Below the pieces are notes generated by a model that did not search any database, had not been told where the DNA came from, and saw only the letters and a list, made by a program, of their open reading frames with translations. 64,000 bases of DNA from Saccharomyces paradoxus. Its lineage: Eukaryota; Ascomycota; Saccharomycetes; Saccharomycetales; Saccharomycetaceae. Shown one piece after another: positions 47,345 to 57,246 of the stretch. How positions within the stretch are numbered: position 1 is the stretch's first letter; every line of letters begins with the position of its first letter. The position numbers were made by a program, and so were the translations under genes. The stretch lies in the NCBI RefSeq assembly GCF_002079055.1, contig NC_047502.1, positions 620,001 to 684,000 of the forward strand, given 5' to 3'.

Positions 47345-49030
47345 ATGTCTCAAAGGAAGCTACAACAGGATATTGATAAGCTTTTGAAGAAAGTAAAGGA
47401 AGGAATTGAAGATTTCGATGACATATATGAAAAATTTCAATCAACAGACCCTTCCAATTCTTCGCATAGAGAAAAGCTGGAATCTGACCTGAAAAGAGAA
47501 ATCAAGAAGCTGCAAAAACATAGAGACCAAATAAAAACATGGCTCAGCAAAGAAGATGTAAAGGATAAACAGAGTGTCTTGATGACTAATAGGAGGTTGA
47601 TCGAAAATGGCATGGAAAGATTCAAGTCTGTGGAGAAGTTAATGAAGACAAAACAGTTTTCAAAGGAGGCTTTAACAAATCCAGATATAATTAAGGATCC
47701 TAAAGAACTCAAAAAGAGAGATCAAGTCTTATTTATTCATGACTGTTTAGATGAACTACAAAAGCAATTAGAACAGTATGAGGCTCAAGAGAATGAGGAA
47801 CAAACAGAAAGGCACGAATTTCACATCGCCAACCTAGAGAATATTTTGAAGAAACTTCAAAATAATGAAATGGACCCAGATCCCGTGGAAGAATTCCAAG
47901 ACGATATAAAGTACTATGTAGAGAATAATGATGATCCCGATTTCATTGAATACGATACAATTTACGAGGACATGGGTTGCGAAATACAACCTTCGTCAAG
48001 TAACAATGAAGCTCCAAAAGAAGCAAACAATCAATCTTCTTCTTTATCCAGCATTCGTTCATCGAAAAAACAAGAACGTTCTCCAAAGAAGAAAGCCCCA
48101 CAGAGAGATGCTTCTATAGCAGATAGGGCGGTGACACCAGTGGCGCCTGCTGCAGAGTCAGCCTCGCAATCTATATCTTCTACGCCAACACCTCTGTTAG
48201 CTGATACGCCATTGCATACAGTGAAAGATGACTCAATAAAGTTCGATAATTCTATCCCTGGTACACCGGCTACCAATGTGTCCATGAAAAAGAAGGAATC
48301 AGAAAACGACTCAGAGCAACAACTTAATTTCCCACCGGATAGAACAGATGAAATCCAAAAAACAATCCAGCAAGATATAGAGACGAATGCTGCTTTCCAA
48401 AATCCTTTATTCAACGACGAATTGAAATACTGGTTGGACTCGAAAAGGTATTTGATGCAACCACTTCAAGAAATGTCACCAAAGATGGTATCGCAATTAG
48501 AATCCTCGCTGTTGAATTGTCCAGATTCTCTGGATGCAGATTCACCATGTCTCTACACCAAACCATTATCTTTACCTCACCCAACGTCTATCTTTTTCCC
48601 CAGTGAACCAATCCGATTTGTTTATCCGTACGATGTACCTTTAAATTTAACGAATAATGAAAACGATACTGACGATAAGTTCGGGAAAGATGGTAAAGCA
48701 AAATCCAAAAAGCATGACGATATCTATTCCAGAACTTCACTAGCCAGAATATTCATGAAGTTCGACCTTGATACCTTATTTTTCATATTCTATCATTATC
48801 AAGGTTCGTATGAACAGTTTTTAGCTGCTAGAGAACTTTTCAAAAATAGAAACTGGCTATTTAATAGGGTAGATCGTTGTTGGTATTATAAAGAAATCGA
48901 AAAGTTACCACCAGGAATGGGCAAATCCGAAGAGGAATCATGGAGATACTTCGATTATAAGAAAAGTTGGTTAGCGAGACGTTGCGGTAACGACTTCGTA
49001 TATAATGAAGAAGATTTCGAAAAACTGTAA
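47345..49030 (+). CDS. NOT5: CCR4-NOT subunit Not5
   Basis: Not5 is a CCR4-NOT scaffold subunit in mRNA decay and transcription; its N-terminus senses empty ribosomal E sites on slow codons. From the ATG at 47345 the protein is 561 residues (MSQRKLQQDIDKLLKKVKEG...), about the S. cerevisiae length of 560. The frame is open nine codons upstream but without an ATG. The coiled-coil Not3-type N-terminal domain covers about 1-230. A low-complexity Ser/Pro/Lys linker follows (240-370). The NOT box is at about 420-561 (TSLARIFMKFDLDTLFFIFYHYQG, WYYKEIEKLPPGMG). Confidence 0.96.
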   Translation: MSQRKLQQDIDKLLKKVKEGIEDFDDIYEKFQSTDPSNSSHREKLESDLKREIKKLQKHRDQIKTWLSKEDVKDKQSVLMTNRRLIENGMERFKSVEKLMKTKQFSKEALTNPDIIKDPKELKKRDQVLFIHDCLDELQKQLEQYEAQENEEQTERHEFHIANLENILKKLQNNEMDPDPVEEFQDDIKYYVENNDDPDFIEYDTIYEDMGCEIQPSSSNNEAPKEANNQSSSLSSIRSSKKQERSPKKKAPQRDASIADRAVTPVAPAAESASQSISSTPTPLLADTPLHTVKDDSIKFDNSIPGTPATNVSMKKKESENDSEQQLNFPPDRTDEIQKTIQQDIETNAAFQNPLFNDELKYWLDSKRYLMQPLQEMSPKMVSQLESSLLNCPDSLDADSPCLYTKPLSLPHPTSIFFPSEPIRFVYPYDVPLNLTNNENDTDDKFGKDGKAKSKKHDDIYSRTSLARIFMKFDLDTLFFIFYHYQGSYEQFLAARELFKNRNWLFNRVDRCWYYKEIEKLPPGMGKSEEESWRYFDYKKSWLARRCGNDFVYNEEDFEKL

Positions 49031-49174
49031 ACAGTTTACTTTTACTTATATAATTCTCGTCATAATTTACCAAGTAAATATAGTATTCAAAATCCCCCAA
49101 TCTGTAGTCTTAAACTTCATCTCCAGACATTATCTTCTTACTAAATAGAGATCGCATCATCATTACTTGCCAAT

Positions 49175-49660
49175 TTATAACTCCTTTTCTAAAAACTGCT
49201 TGGAGAAATAGGTAATTTGTTTGAAGTTGTACTCGAAATCTTGTATGTCACCATACCAAGGATCTTCTATAATGGTCTGCACAGTCCCATCATTAGTGTT
49301 CCAATCACCGAAAAGGCAAACCTTAGCTCTAGAACCCTCGGGTTGTATTTTTCTTAGGTTATTAATGTTAGATTCATCCATACCAATTATATAATCATAT
49401 TCATCGAAATGTTTGGTCTTTATTTTTTTCCCTTTATGGTTGATCTTAACGCCATGTTGCTTACAAATGGATACCGTACGGTGATCGGGGTTTTCTCCCA
49501 CATGGTAATTAGAGGTACCAAATGAATCAATCTTGTCAAAGCGACTTCCTAGATTAGCCTTTTCGACTTCATGTTTGAAGATTGCTTCGGCCATTGGCGA
49601 TCTACAGAAGTTACCCAAACAGATAAATGCGACTGATCTTTTTGGTTTTTCAATAGTCAT
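49175..49660 (-). CDS. LTP1: Low-molecular-weight protein tyrosine phosphatase
   Basis: Acid phosphatase-type tyrosine phosphatase; its physiological substrate in yeast is unclear. The 161-residue protein has the P-loop C14-LGNFC-R20-S (CX5R) with the following SPMAEAIF, and the general-acid aspartate in DPWYGD near 130. The length is typical of the family. It converges with NOT5 across about 145 bp. Confidence 0.96.
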   Translation of the reverse strand: MTIEKPKRSVAFICLGNFCRSPMAEAIFKHEVEKANLGSRFDKIDSFGTSNYHVGENPDHRTVSICKQHGVKINHKGKKIKTKHFDEYDYIIGMDESNINNLRKIQPEGSRAKVCLFGDWNTNDGTVQTIIEDPWYGDIQDFEYNFKQITYFSKQFLEKEL

Positions 49661-50032
49661 TTTCCTGTTGGTCTTTTTTTCTCAGCTTTTTGCCTCTTAC
49701 CCAAAGATCACAGGGACTCTGTTAGCTTTTATGTTTACATATTTTCTATCAGCTTGATATATATACTTTTGAATGGTGTGGTTTGCTCGAAGAGTTTGGT
49801 ACTCAAACTCGGCATGTGCTGGCACAAGGAAAAAGAAAGAAAGCGCAATCATGGCAATTACACTTACACTATAAGAAGGAAATAAGAATGATTATCTGGA
49901 ATATTGTTAAAAGTTGGAAACTATTTTTTTGCTTAATCGTTTATAAAAAAAGTTGTATTTAAATTTTATAGAGTTTTATTTCATTTTTTCACAAATAATA
50001 TCATATTAAACCTGATGATCCACGATCAGAAT
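49661..50032. other. TKL1-LTP1 gap
   Basis: A 372-bp gap holding the TKL1 3' end and LTP1 promoter (both minus strand). T-rich; nothing further recognised. Confidence 0.5.
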
Positions 50033-52075
50033 TTAAAAAGCTTTTTTCAAAGGAGAAATAAGCTTGTCACCCTTATAGAATGCAATGGTCTTTTGAGCCC
50101 TTTCAGCAACGCCTTCTGGGGTGAAACCGAAGAACTTGAAGACCTCTGGTGCCTTACCGGAGGCACCAAATCTGTCAATACCGAAGGATTGGTGAGCGTA
50201 TTTGCCCCAACATGTGGTAGCCAAAACTTCAACAGACATGATTGGAACATTGTCTGGTAAGACCGATAGTCTGTACTCTAGGGGTTGTTTGTCAAAAGTG
50301 AAGAAATCTGGTAGAGAAACAACACGAGCCTTGATGTTCTTTGCGGCCAAAGTCTTGGCAGCTTCAACACTCAAAGAAACTTCGGAACCAGTGGCAACCA
50401 AAATAATATCTGGGTTAGCAACATCTTGTAGTACGTAACCACCCTTGGAGGCGCTTTCAATGGAACTACCCTCCAATTGTGGCAAGTTTTGTCTAGACAA
50501 AGCAATGATACTTGGAGTATGCTTAGATTCTAAAGAGTTTTTGTAAGCGGCGGAAACTTCGTTACCATCAGCTGGTCTCCAAACTTGAATGTTTGGTAGA
50601 GATCTGAAATGTGCTAAAGTTTCGATAGGTTGATGTGTTGGACCATCTTCACCGACACCGATGGAGTCGTGTGTAGCAACCCAAATAACTGGGTGGCCAG
50701 ATAGAGCGGATAATCTAACGGCACCGGCAGCGTAAGAAACGAAGTTCAAGAAAGTACCACCGTATGGTTTGTAGTTGGCACCAAACGCGGAGATACCGTT
50801 CATGATGGCACCCATAGCGTGTTCTCTGATACCGTATCTGATGTATCTACCAGAATAGTTACCTGAACCGGAAGAAGGAGGTTGGAAATCAAGGGCTTCC
50901 TTCCACCTGGTCAAGTTAGAAGGTGTTAAATCAGCAGAGCCACCAATCAATTCTGGCAGTTGGTTGTAAACATCCTCAAGAACAGTTTCTGACAATTTTC
51001 TAGTGGCCACAGCAGAATCTTTGGTGGTGTAAGTTGGCAACTTAGATTCCCAGTTGGCGGGTAGTTGGCCACTCAATCTTCTAGCCAATTCGGCACCTAA
51101 TTCTGGGTACTTCTTTTGGTATTCGCTGAACAACTTGTTCCATTTGTTGTTGGCTTCGACACCTGGCTTTAAAATTGTCTTTTGGTAGTGGTCGTAAACT
51201 TCTTGTGGAACAACAAAGGACTTTTCTGGGTTGAAACCAAATTTTGTCTTTAGTTGTTTAACATCGTCTGGTTTCAAAGGAGCACCGTGCACGGAGTGAG
51301 AACCGGCATGCAAGGAACCGTAACCGATGGTGGTGGTCATCTTAATCAAAGTTGGTCTATCTTTGGAAAGCTTAGCTTGAGCAATGGCCTTGGCAATACC
51401 AGCTAGATCTTCGTTACCGTTTTCAACGTATAAAACTTCCCAGCCATAGGCTTCGTACCTCTTAGCGACATCTTCATCGAAGGAGATACTGGTAGCACCA
51501 TCGATAGTGATTTTGTTATCGTCGTAGATGGCAATCAAGTTACCCAATTTCAAGTGACCAGCCAAAGAAGAGGCTTCTGAAGAAATACCTTCTTGCAAAC
51601 AACCATCACCCAAGAAAACGTAGGTGTAGTTGTCAGACAAGGTGAAGTCTGGCTTGTTGTAAGTGGCAGCTAGGTTGGCTTGAGCCATGGCCATACCAAC
51701 AGCGTTAGAGATACCTTGACCCAATGGACCAGTGGTGACTTCGACACCTGGCAACTCAAATTCAGGATGACCTGGTGTTCTGGAACCCAGTTGTCTGAAT
51801 TGTTTCAAGTCTTCAATGGACAGATCGTAACCAGTCAAATGTAGCATGGAATACAACAAAGCAACTGCGTGACCGTTAGACAAGACAAATCTGTCTCTGT
51901 TGATCCAGTCTGGGTTGGTTGGGTTCATGCGCATTTGGCTCCATAAAACGTGCGCAGCTGGAGCCATACCTAATGGGGCACCTGGATGACCTGAGTTGGC
52001 CTTGGAGACGGTGTCCACGGCCAAAATTCTTATGGTGGAGACGGCTAGCTTATCAATGTCAGTGAATTGAGTCAT
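50033..52075 (-). CDS. TKL1: Transketolase 1
   Basis: Major transketolase of the non-oxidative pentose phosphate pathway. It moves two-carbon units between ketose donors and aldose acceptors with thiamine diphosphate. The 680-residue protein has the S. cerevisiae length. Catalytic SGHPGAPLG includes H30. The ThDP/metal motif is GDGCLQEG...NK near 157-187. GSHSVHGAP and the pyrimidine-binding domain GIREHAMGA with its catalytic Glu are intact. Codon bias is strong. A TKL2 paralogue exists in yeast; the synteny here is that of TKL1. Confidence 0.97.
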   Translation of the reverse strand: MTQFTDIDKLAVSTIRILAVDTVSKANSGHPGAPLGMAPAAHVLWSQMRMNPTNPDWINRDRFVLSNGHAVALLYSMLHLTGYDLSIEDLKQFRQLGSRTPGHPEFELPGVEVTTGPLGQGISNAVGMAMAQANLAATYNKPDFTLSDNYTYVFLGDGCLQEGISSEASSLAGHLKLGNLIAIYDDNKITIDGATSISFDEDVAKRYEAYGWEVLYVENGNEDLAGIAKAIAQAKLSKDRPTLIKMTTTIGYGSLHAGSHSVHGAPLKPDDVKQLKTKFGFNPEKSFVVPQEVYDHYQKTILKPGVEANNKWNKLFSEYQKKYPELGAELARRLSGQLPANWESKLPTYTTKDSAVATRKLSETVLEDVYNQLPELIGGSADLTPSNLTRWKEALDFQPPSSGSGNYSGRYIRYGIREHAMGAIMNGISAFGANYKPYGGTFLNFVSYAAGAVRLSALSGHPVIWVATHDSIGVGEDGPTHQPIETLAHFRSLPNIQVWRPADGNEVSAAYKNSLESKHTPSIIALSRQNLPQLEGSSIESASKGGYVLQDVANPDIILVATGSEVSLSVEAAKTLAAKNIKARVVSLPDFFTFDKQPLEYRLSVLPDNVPIMSVEVLATTCWGKYAHQSFGIDRFGASGKAPEVFKFFGFTPEGVAERAQKTIAFYKGDKLISPLKKAF

Positions 52076-52226
52076 TTTATTTGCTAAAGAGGTAAATATA
52101 TAGAGTTGCTTGGGATGAGCTTCCTTCTCTGTTATACTTCAGTTTGATCTGAAACTTAAAAAATGAAAATAAAAAGGTAGACAACGATGAGAACGAGGAA
52201 ATTAATTAATCAAGAAGTCACGATCA

Positions 52227-52265
52227 AGTATGTACGTAAAAGATCAGGGGGGAGTATGTACGTAA
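52227..52265. repeat. 13-bp direct repeat in the TKL1 upstream region
   Basis: AGTATGTACGTAA twice, 26 bp apart start to start. Each copy holds the palindrome GTAC, with A-rich GATC G-tract sequence following. This may be a paired factor site about 150-190 bp before TKL1. Confidence 0.75.
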
Positions 52266-52679
52266 CCAAAAAGATCGGGAAAGAGTTTATATATGAATCA
52301 TGCTTGCGATCGTACCTTCTTGGCTTTCCAAGAAAATTTTTCATTTCTCGAACTTCTCGAGAGATCGCGAACGGAACTGCAAACGCTGCCGGCCTTTCTC
52401 GGAAAGAAAAAGCAAGAATCGATGGATACCCGCAGCGGAACTATAGTATAAGGGCTTTTAAGCCCGTTTCCAGGGTCAGGTAATATGTAATGCAGTAGTA
52501 CTAGATCTTGTTAATCATCCATGACCGAAATGGAATTATGTTGTATTTTAGTCCCGTTGGCGTTTTTCGGATGGTTATTCCCTAGAGAAGAGACAGGTAT
52601 GTGAAAAATGGCTCAATGCAGCTTGGGTCGTTGCAGAGCTTATCGCTTTGTAAGCGCATCGTATGTAAATATTTATGAA

Positions 52680-52690
52680 TTTTATATTTG
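52680..52690 (+). other. Possible ARS consensus match (weak)
   Basis: TTTTATATTTG matches WTTTAYRTTTW at 10 of 11, in an A/T-rich part of the TKL1-OPY2 gap; a further near match lies around 52778-52790. I recall a mapped S. cerevisiae origin close to this position, unverified. Confidence 0.25.
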
Positions 52691-52934
52691 GTTGGAAAAT
52701 TGTGACATTCGAGTAACCAACCGTTGGAGGAGCTACGCGATAGATAATAATATGGGCACGTTGGAAAACCTGAATATTAATTTATACTTACATTGTTGCT
52801 TGTGCTTCTGTTTAACGAAGTGAAAAAAAGCGTTTATTACGGCGTATACAGGTGACTATATAGACGTAGATCATTGAATATTGATATAATATAGTATTTT
52901 CCCCGGGGTTTCAGAATACTTCTAGGCTTTTTAT

Positions 52935-54044
52935 TTATCGTTCATCATGTATTTCGAACTTGTCCTCAAACGGGCTCTCAGTACGACTGCCTTGGGTGCT
53001 CTCGCGTATCGATTCTGGGATTTCTAAATCTAGTATAAAGCTTCCTTCTTCGTCGTCATCATCGTTGTTCTGATCCTCGCTTGCCTCATTCTTTGCCATG
53101 TTTAAAAGATCATCTGCAACATCATCCGCTTCTGTTTGTTCCCCAATGACATCCAGGTCCTGAATCTCTTTGTCACTTTCTTCCTCCGCTATTTGAACCA
53201 GTTTGGGCTTAGCACGAATAGCAGTTATGAGATTATCCCCCGAGTCCTTATCGAGCCCTTGATTATGCTCATCATCGTCCTCATCCAGGCCATCTAAGAT
53301 AGATGAACCTAAAGTTATATGGGATCTAATATCGCCAGGCGCATTTTGTCTCTTTGAGCTTGAACGTAGCTTTGATTGCAGTTTGTCGGCAGTCAAACCG
53401 CTTGTTACACCAGGAATGTAGGCAATAGGCAAAATGTTAGAAGCCTTTGTACGCGTGGTAGATGTGGAACTTCTGTTCCCCGGCACGTTAAGAGTCGGAG
53501 GTACTAATGGCGCATTAAACAGAGTGTGGCTTTCTTCCTTTCTCATATCCCCAGTACTTTCATCGTCGTCGTCATCGTCTTCATCGTCGTCGTCTTCATC
53601 GTCGAAGTAGTCCTCTTCGTTCCCGTAATTCTGCGATGTCTCTTCCAGCTTCAAAGCTTTATTTCTTTGCCTTTTGGGCTTCCAATATCTCTTATTGATG
53701 AAATACAACGCTACCAAGACAATAAGCATCGCACCACCCACAATACCCACGGTGAACCCTACAATCAATGAAGTTTTGCCATTTGAATTACTAGAACTAG
53801 AACTGGAGGAGGAAGTAGATAAACTGCTCAATTGCGAGTCGGATTGTTTCGCACAATATGTGGAAGGGCATTTGTCACATGTCAATGAAGTCATAACACA
53901 ATATTCTCCTGAAGCGCACACAGGACATGATGGGGCGACCGACTCGCAAACAACACACCCGTCACTACCTCTAGCTGCAGATGTTGAAGAGGTGGCTGTG
54001 CTCGACAAGGATGAACTTGTAGAAGCCTTGGAAGTGCTTGACAT
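52935..54044 (-). CDS. OPY2: Membrane anchor Opy2 for Ste50 (HOG/filamentous pathways)
   Basis: Single-pass plasma membrane protein that anchors Ste50/Ste11 in osmotic (HOG) and filamentous-growth signalling. From the ATG at 54044 the protein is 369 residues ([12 protein letters not shown]...), near the 360 I recall. The outer N-terminal part is Ser/Thr-rich, then a Cys-rich knot ([14 protein letters not shown]..., about 29-66). A membrane span lies at about 95-118 ([21 protein letters not shown]). The cytoplasmic tail has long Asp/Glu tracts and Ste50-binding segments. In-frame ATGs at 54146 and 54137 could extend it by 34 residues. Confidence 0.93.
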   Translation of the reverse strand: MSSTSKASTSSSLSSTATSSTSAARGSDGCVVCESVAPSCPVCASGEYCVMTSLTCDKCPSTYCAKQSDSQLSSLSTSSSSSSSSNSNGKTSLIVGFTVGIVGGAMLIVLVALYFINKRYWKPKRQRNKALKLEETSQNYGNEEDYFDDEDDDDEDDDDDDESTGDMRKEESHTLFNAPLVPPTLNVPGNRSSTSTTRTKASNILPIAYIPGVTSGLTADKLQSKLRSSSKRQNAPGDIRSHITLGSSILDGLDEDDDEHNQGLDKDSGDNLITAIRAKPKLVQIAEEESDKEIQDLDVIGEQTEADDVADDLLNMAKNEASEDQNNDDDDEEGSFILDLEIPESIRESTQGSRTESPFEDKFEIHDER

Positions 54045-54202
54045 TTTTATTTGATTCTTAGAAAACGAGTGTAACCGGTTTGTTGAATACAGTACCTCTC
54101 CTATTCTGCCCGGGAGCGCACAATAACAATAGCCCATTGAAACCATTTGATTTTAAATGGACTTCATGGACAATGTGGTATTATTTTTCTGTTGAGAGGG
54201 TA

Positions 54203-54231
54203 ACGCGTTGTTTGTCGAGAATTTAACGCGT
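54203..54231. promoter_or_regulatory. Two MCB elements before OPY2
   Basis: AACGCGTT-type MluI cell-cycle boxes at 54203-54208 and 54226-54231, 159-187 bp upstream of the OPY2 start. Paired ACGCGT is the binding pattern of MBF (Mbp1-Swi6), implying G1/S expression. Confidence 0.6.
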
Positions 54232-54370
54232 TTCGATTCCAAGAATGCAATACAGTCCGGAAATGTAAACAGTATTTATTGATATTTGGCATTATTTAGA
54301 TTTTATTTATATCATGCCCGTACTCGATTTACACAAACAAGGGACGTTTATTTATTAAACTGTTCTATGG

Positions 54371-55483
54371 TTACGCTTGTTGTACGGGAGGCTGACCCTC
54401 TCCAGGCATAAGACAGAATTTAGTTCCCAACTGTGTTTCCGTTCCCGGATCGGATGATGGTAAGGGAACGGCAACGGGGTCTTCACCCTTGAAAAGTTGG
54501 TTCTTCTTAAAATTTTGATGTTTTGCAGTCCATTTTTTGAATCTTCCCTGCAAAAGATATATTTCTCTGCCCAAATTACTTTTAAGTGTGTCCCACACTC
54601 GTGGCACGTTTTCTTGGGTTTTGCCGCCAAGAGGGGAACTTCTATGGAAAATACGGAACATACCGCTGTTATTTTTGGAAGTACTCTTTTCAGAATTCAG
54701 CATATCAAGAGAAGTCCTGACATGTCGGTATTTCAGAAGAGTCTTTTTATTTTCTTGTAATGGAGGTCCGCTAATAATGCTTTCCGTATCATCAGTTACT
54801 AGCTCTTTTTTGATGTCGTTCCCAAATGTGGGGCTTATGGAGGATTTCTCACACTCCGAAGTGGGATGGATTTGGCAGGTTTCATCAATTTTAACGTATG
54901 TGTTGTCATTTTCAAAATCATCAGGAGTTAATGGTGATATAATATTTAATCCATTCATAAATTCATCAGTCTCAAAATATGGTGTCTTACCTTGTTCCAT
55001 AAATTCCCCTTCCGATTCATATACTGTATCATCATTTCTCACTTCGAGGTCACCCGTCGAGAGTAGAGCTAATTTACTCTTGTTTTTCTTAAACCATTTA
55101 TTTAATCTCTTCCTCCAATCACGATCATAGCAGCCATGCAATTGAGAAAGACTCTTTAGCTGTATATTTGAACTGCTTTCACTGTCCGAAAAATTCTTAT
55201 GGGTTTTAAACCAACCAGAACAGGATCTGAAAAGAGTATCACTTTCAGTGACTTCTTTGATCACTTTTTCCAACCTGGCAATTTCTTGATCAGTTTTATC
55301 GTGAATATGATCAACCCTGACACCCAATTGTGCAGTCTCATTGACTAACCTTCGTAAATCTTCGCTTTCAGTCAAATGCGTTGGTATTTCAGCTTCCTCA
55401 TCAAACTGGAAGGTTCGTTCATCATCAGACCTAAGCTCCGAGGGACTTAATGTTGTGGGTAAGACTCCAGAAATCATTTGCAT
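54371..55483 (-). CDS. YPR078C: YPR078C family protein of unknown function
   Basis: A 370-residue protein with no recognised domain, matching by position and size the uncharacterised S. cerevisiae YPR078C. It is acidic and Ser-rich in the middle. A short coiled-coil-like segment lies at about 45-85 (LRRLVNETAQLGVRVDHIHDKTDQEIARLEKVI). A basic patch follows (RDWRKRLNKWFKKNKSK, about 120-136), and a C-terminal helix-like region lies near 295-330. No signal peptide or membrane span is seen. Its function is unknown. It is divergent from MRL1. Confidence 0.88.
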   Translation of the reverse strand: MQMISGVLPTTLSPSELRSDDERTFQFDEEAEIPTHLTESEDLRRLVNETAQLGVRVDHIHDKTDQEIARLEKVIKEVTESDTLFRSCSGWFKTHKNFSDSESSSNIQLKSLSQLHGCYDRDWRKRLNKWFKKNKSKLALLSTGDLEVRNDDTVYESEGEFMEQGKTPYFETDEFMNGLNIISPLTPDDFENDNTYVKIDETCQIHPTSECEKSSISPTFGNDIKKELVTDDTESIISGPPLQENKKTLLKYRHVRTSLDMLNSEKSTSKNNSGMFRIFHRSSPLGGKTQENVPRVWDTLKSNLGREIYLLQGRFKKWTAKHQNFKKNQLFKGEDPVAVPLPSSDPGTETQLGTKFCLMPGEGQPPVQQA

Positions 55484-56088
55484 GACTAAAGTTTATCTTT
55501 TTATTATGATTTTTGCTTTTTAGTTATACTTACGTTTGCTACCTTTACTTGTGAAGTCAGCTTCTTTTGTTAGCTTTTATTACAATACTTGTGAGATATT
55601 TAAGAAAAAAATTTCTAGAAGTTGCTGTCATAAGTTACATATTCTATATAAAATCTTTTTTTATAGTATTACTTTTTGTGACATTAAATGAAACACTAAA
55701 TGGTCATAAAAAATTCAGCAAGAAAAAGAGAGAAAGACTTTTCCAAGAAAAAAAGAAAGGCCGAGAAAGAAGGCTTTTTATCCTCGTAGTGGATCCGGAA
55801 AATAGTTATTTATCAACACCGCAATTCCCGGCCGCTGATCCTTTCCATACCTATTTGCATTACTGTCACTTTGCGGTTGTATTCGGCCGCGTTTTCCCTT
55901 TCAGGTGCGGATGCAAGAGGTGTCCGAGGCAAGAAGGGTTAGGCTTTAGAAGAAAAATGCCAAGTATTTCAATTTCAATACTAAGAACGCAAAGATACAG
56001 GGGACTCTAACTAGACGAACTGGTCTCAATAAAAAAGAGCTTCATTTTATAGAACATAAAGCATACTATAGGACCCTACACCGGAAAT
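55484..56088. promoter_or_regulatory. YPR078C/MRL1 divergent region
   Basis: A 605-bp gap, A/T-rich with an A/G-rich stretch at 55720-55770. The frame at 55567-56010 has no ATG at its head and no recognisable protein. No tRNA, LTR or snoRNA signature was seen. Confidence 0.5.
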
Positions 56089-57234
56089 ATGTTGAAACGA
56101 TCATCTTTAATATATCTATCGTGTGTCTTGATAATTACCATACCAATACTTTTGCATATATACAATGTTCCAGGACTGCCTCACGAAACCAATGAACATA
56201 GAGCTTCTCGAAAGCAAAAAAGAGCGTTAGCCAGTCCGGATAAACCCAAAGGCGGGAACGATGAAGAGCTATTCTGTGCGGTAACCAACCCAGTCACTGG
56301 ATCATACATAGATCTATCACAACTATCTTCTACTCCAAATAAATTAAGGGAGGGCCAAAAACAGAATTCTGGCACTAACAAACATGAATCCTCCAAGACA
56401 AAGTGGTCAGTGAGAGGTTGGGGTTACGATACCAACTTCACCTTAGGTATTTGCTCTAGCCCTGTTGGCGAAGCTGAGTCTCAACAACTGTCCAATCTAA
56501 CGGGTGCTTTCTACGTAGACCAGCTGAACGAGAATAGTTTAGTATCGATTGGCGACTTCAGTACAGAACCTGCATTAGTCGGCAGCCCCACTGCCAAGAA
56601 GCTAACCCTCAAATACGAAAATGGCTCCATGTGCCCGAACGGAAAGGACAAGAAAGCAACTTTATTGAATTTTGTCTGCGATAAAGAAATTCAGTCCAAG
56701 GCCCAGATATCGTACATCGGCAACTTACACAATTGCTCGTATTTCTTCGAAGTCCGCAGCATTTATGCGTGTCCCACCTCAAACAAAAAGAACGAGGTTA
56801 ATGTTTTGGGTATATTTATCGGCATATTCGCCATATTCTTCTTAGTCGAATTCGCGGGGAGAAGATGGATCTATGCTAAACTAAATAGACACTTGAAAAA
56901 TGATGACGAGTTAAATGACATATCGCCAGCTTTAAATGAGCAACCACACTGGGATCTCATAGAGGACGGCTCTCACTGGAGTAAATTCTTCAACGGAATA
57001 GCCAAGACGACAAGAAGGTTCACCAAATCGTTAATGAGGTCTTTAGTCAGGGGCAGGAGCAACCGCCAAGGCGGTATAAGACTACGGTCATCTCCATCCG
57101 CCTCTTCTTCTAGTCTCGCCAACAGAGAGTTCTTCAGAGACATGGAGGCTCAAAACGAAATTATAGACAGCCTGGACATTAATAGCCACACAACGGAAAG
57201 TGACCACCCAACTTTAGCAGAACACAGCGTATAA
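56089..57234 (+). CDS. MRL1: Mannose-6-phosphate receptor-like sorting protein Mrl1
   Basis: Type I membrane protein related to mammalian mannose-6-phosphate receptors that helps deliver vacuolar hydrolases such as Pep4 and Prb1. The 381-residue protein has an N-terminal hydrophobic signal (about 6-24: LIYLSCVLIITIPILLHIY). The luminal MRH-like domain (about 60-235) has paired cysteines (C63, C121, C183, C197 and others by eye). A membrane span is at about 243-262 (VLGIFIGIFAIFFLVEF). The cytosolic tail carries LEN-free acidic and Arg/Ser-rich segments. Confidence 0.95.
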   Translation: MLKRSSLIYLSCVLIITIPILLHIYNVPGLPHETNEHRASRKQKRALASPDKPKGGNDEELFCAVTNPVTGSYIDLSQLSSTPNKLREGQKQNSGTNKHESSKTKWSVRGWGYDTNFTLGICSSPVGEAESQQLSNLTGAFYVDQLNENSLVSIGDFSTEPALVGSPTAKKLTLKYENGSMCPNGKDKKATLLNFVCDKEIQSKAQISYIGNLHNCSYFFEVRSIYACPTSNKKNEVNVLGIFIGIFAIFFLVEFAGRRWIYAKLNRHLKNDDELNDISPALNEQPHWDLIEDGSHWSKFFNGIAKTTRRFTKSLMRSLVRGRSNRQGGIRLRSSPSASSSSLANREFFRDMEAQNEIIDSLDINSHTTESDHPTLAEHSV

Positions 57235-57246
57235 ACTATACATAAT

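Larger units (their letters stand above)
52076..52934. promoter_or_regulatory. TKL1 promoter / OPY2 3' region, 859 bp
   Basis: The gap lies between the TKL1 start and the OPY2 stop (both minus strand). A 13-bp direct repeat, AGTATGTACGTAA, occurs at 52227-52239 and 52253-52265, followed each time by a GATC-containing G-rich stretch. TTTTATATTTG (52680-52690) matches the ARS consensus at 10 of 11. Open frames at 52187-52483 and 52608-52823 have no recognisable features and are probably accidental. Confidence 0.55.

Noticed and set aside
52340-52365. Heat-shock element before TKL1
   Set aside because: Only two of the three alternating GAA/TTC units are correctly spaced.
52187-52483. 98-codon frame in the TKL1-OPY2 gap
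   Set aside because: Starts at ATG and is basic, but has no recognisable motif and covers the direct repeats and likely TKL1 promoter; conservation data would be needed.
55567-56010. 147-codon frame between YPR078C and MRL1
   Set aside because: No ATG at its head; Lys/Arg composition follows from an A/G-rich stretch.
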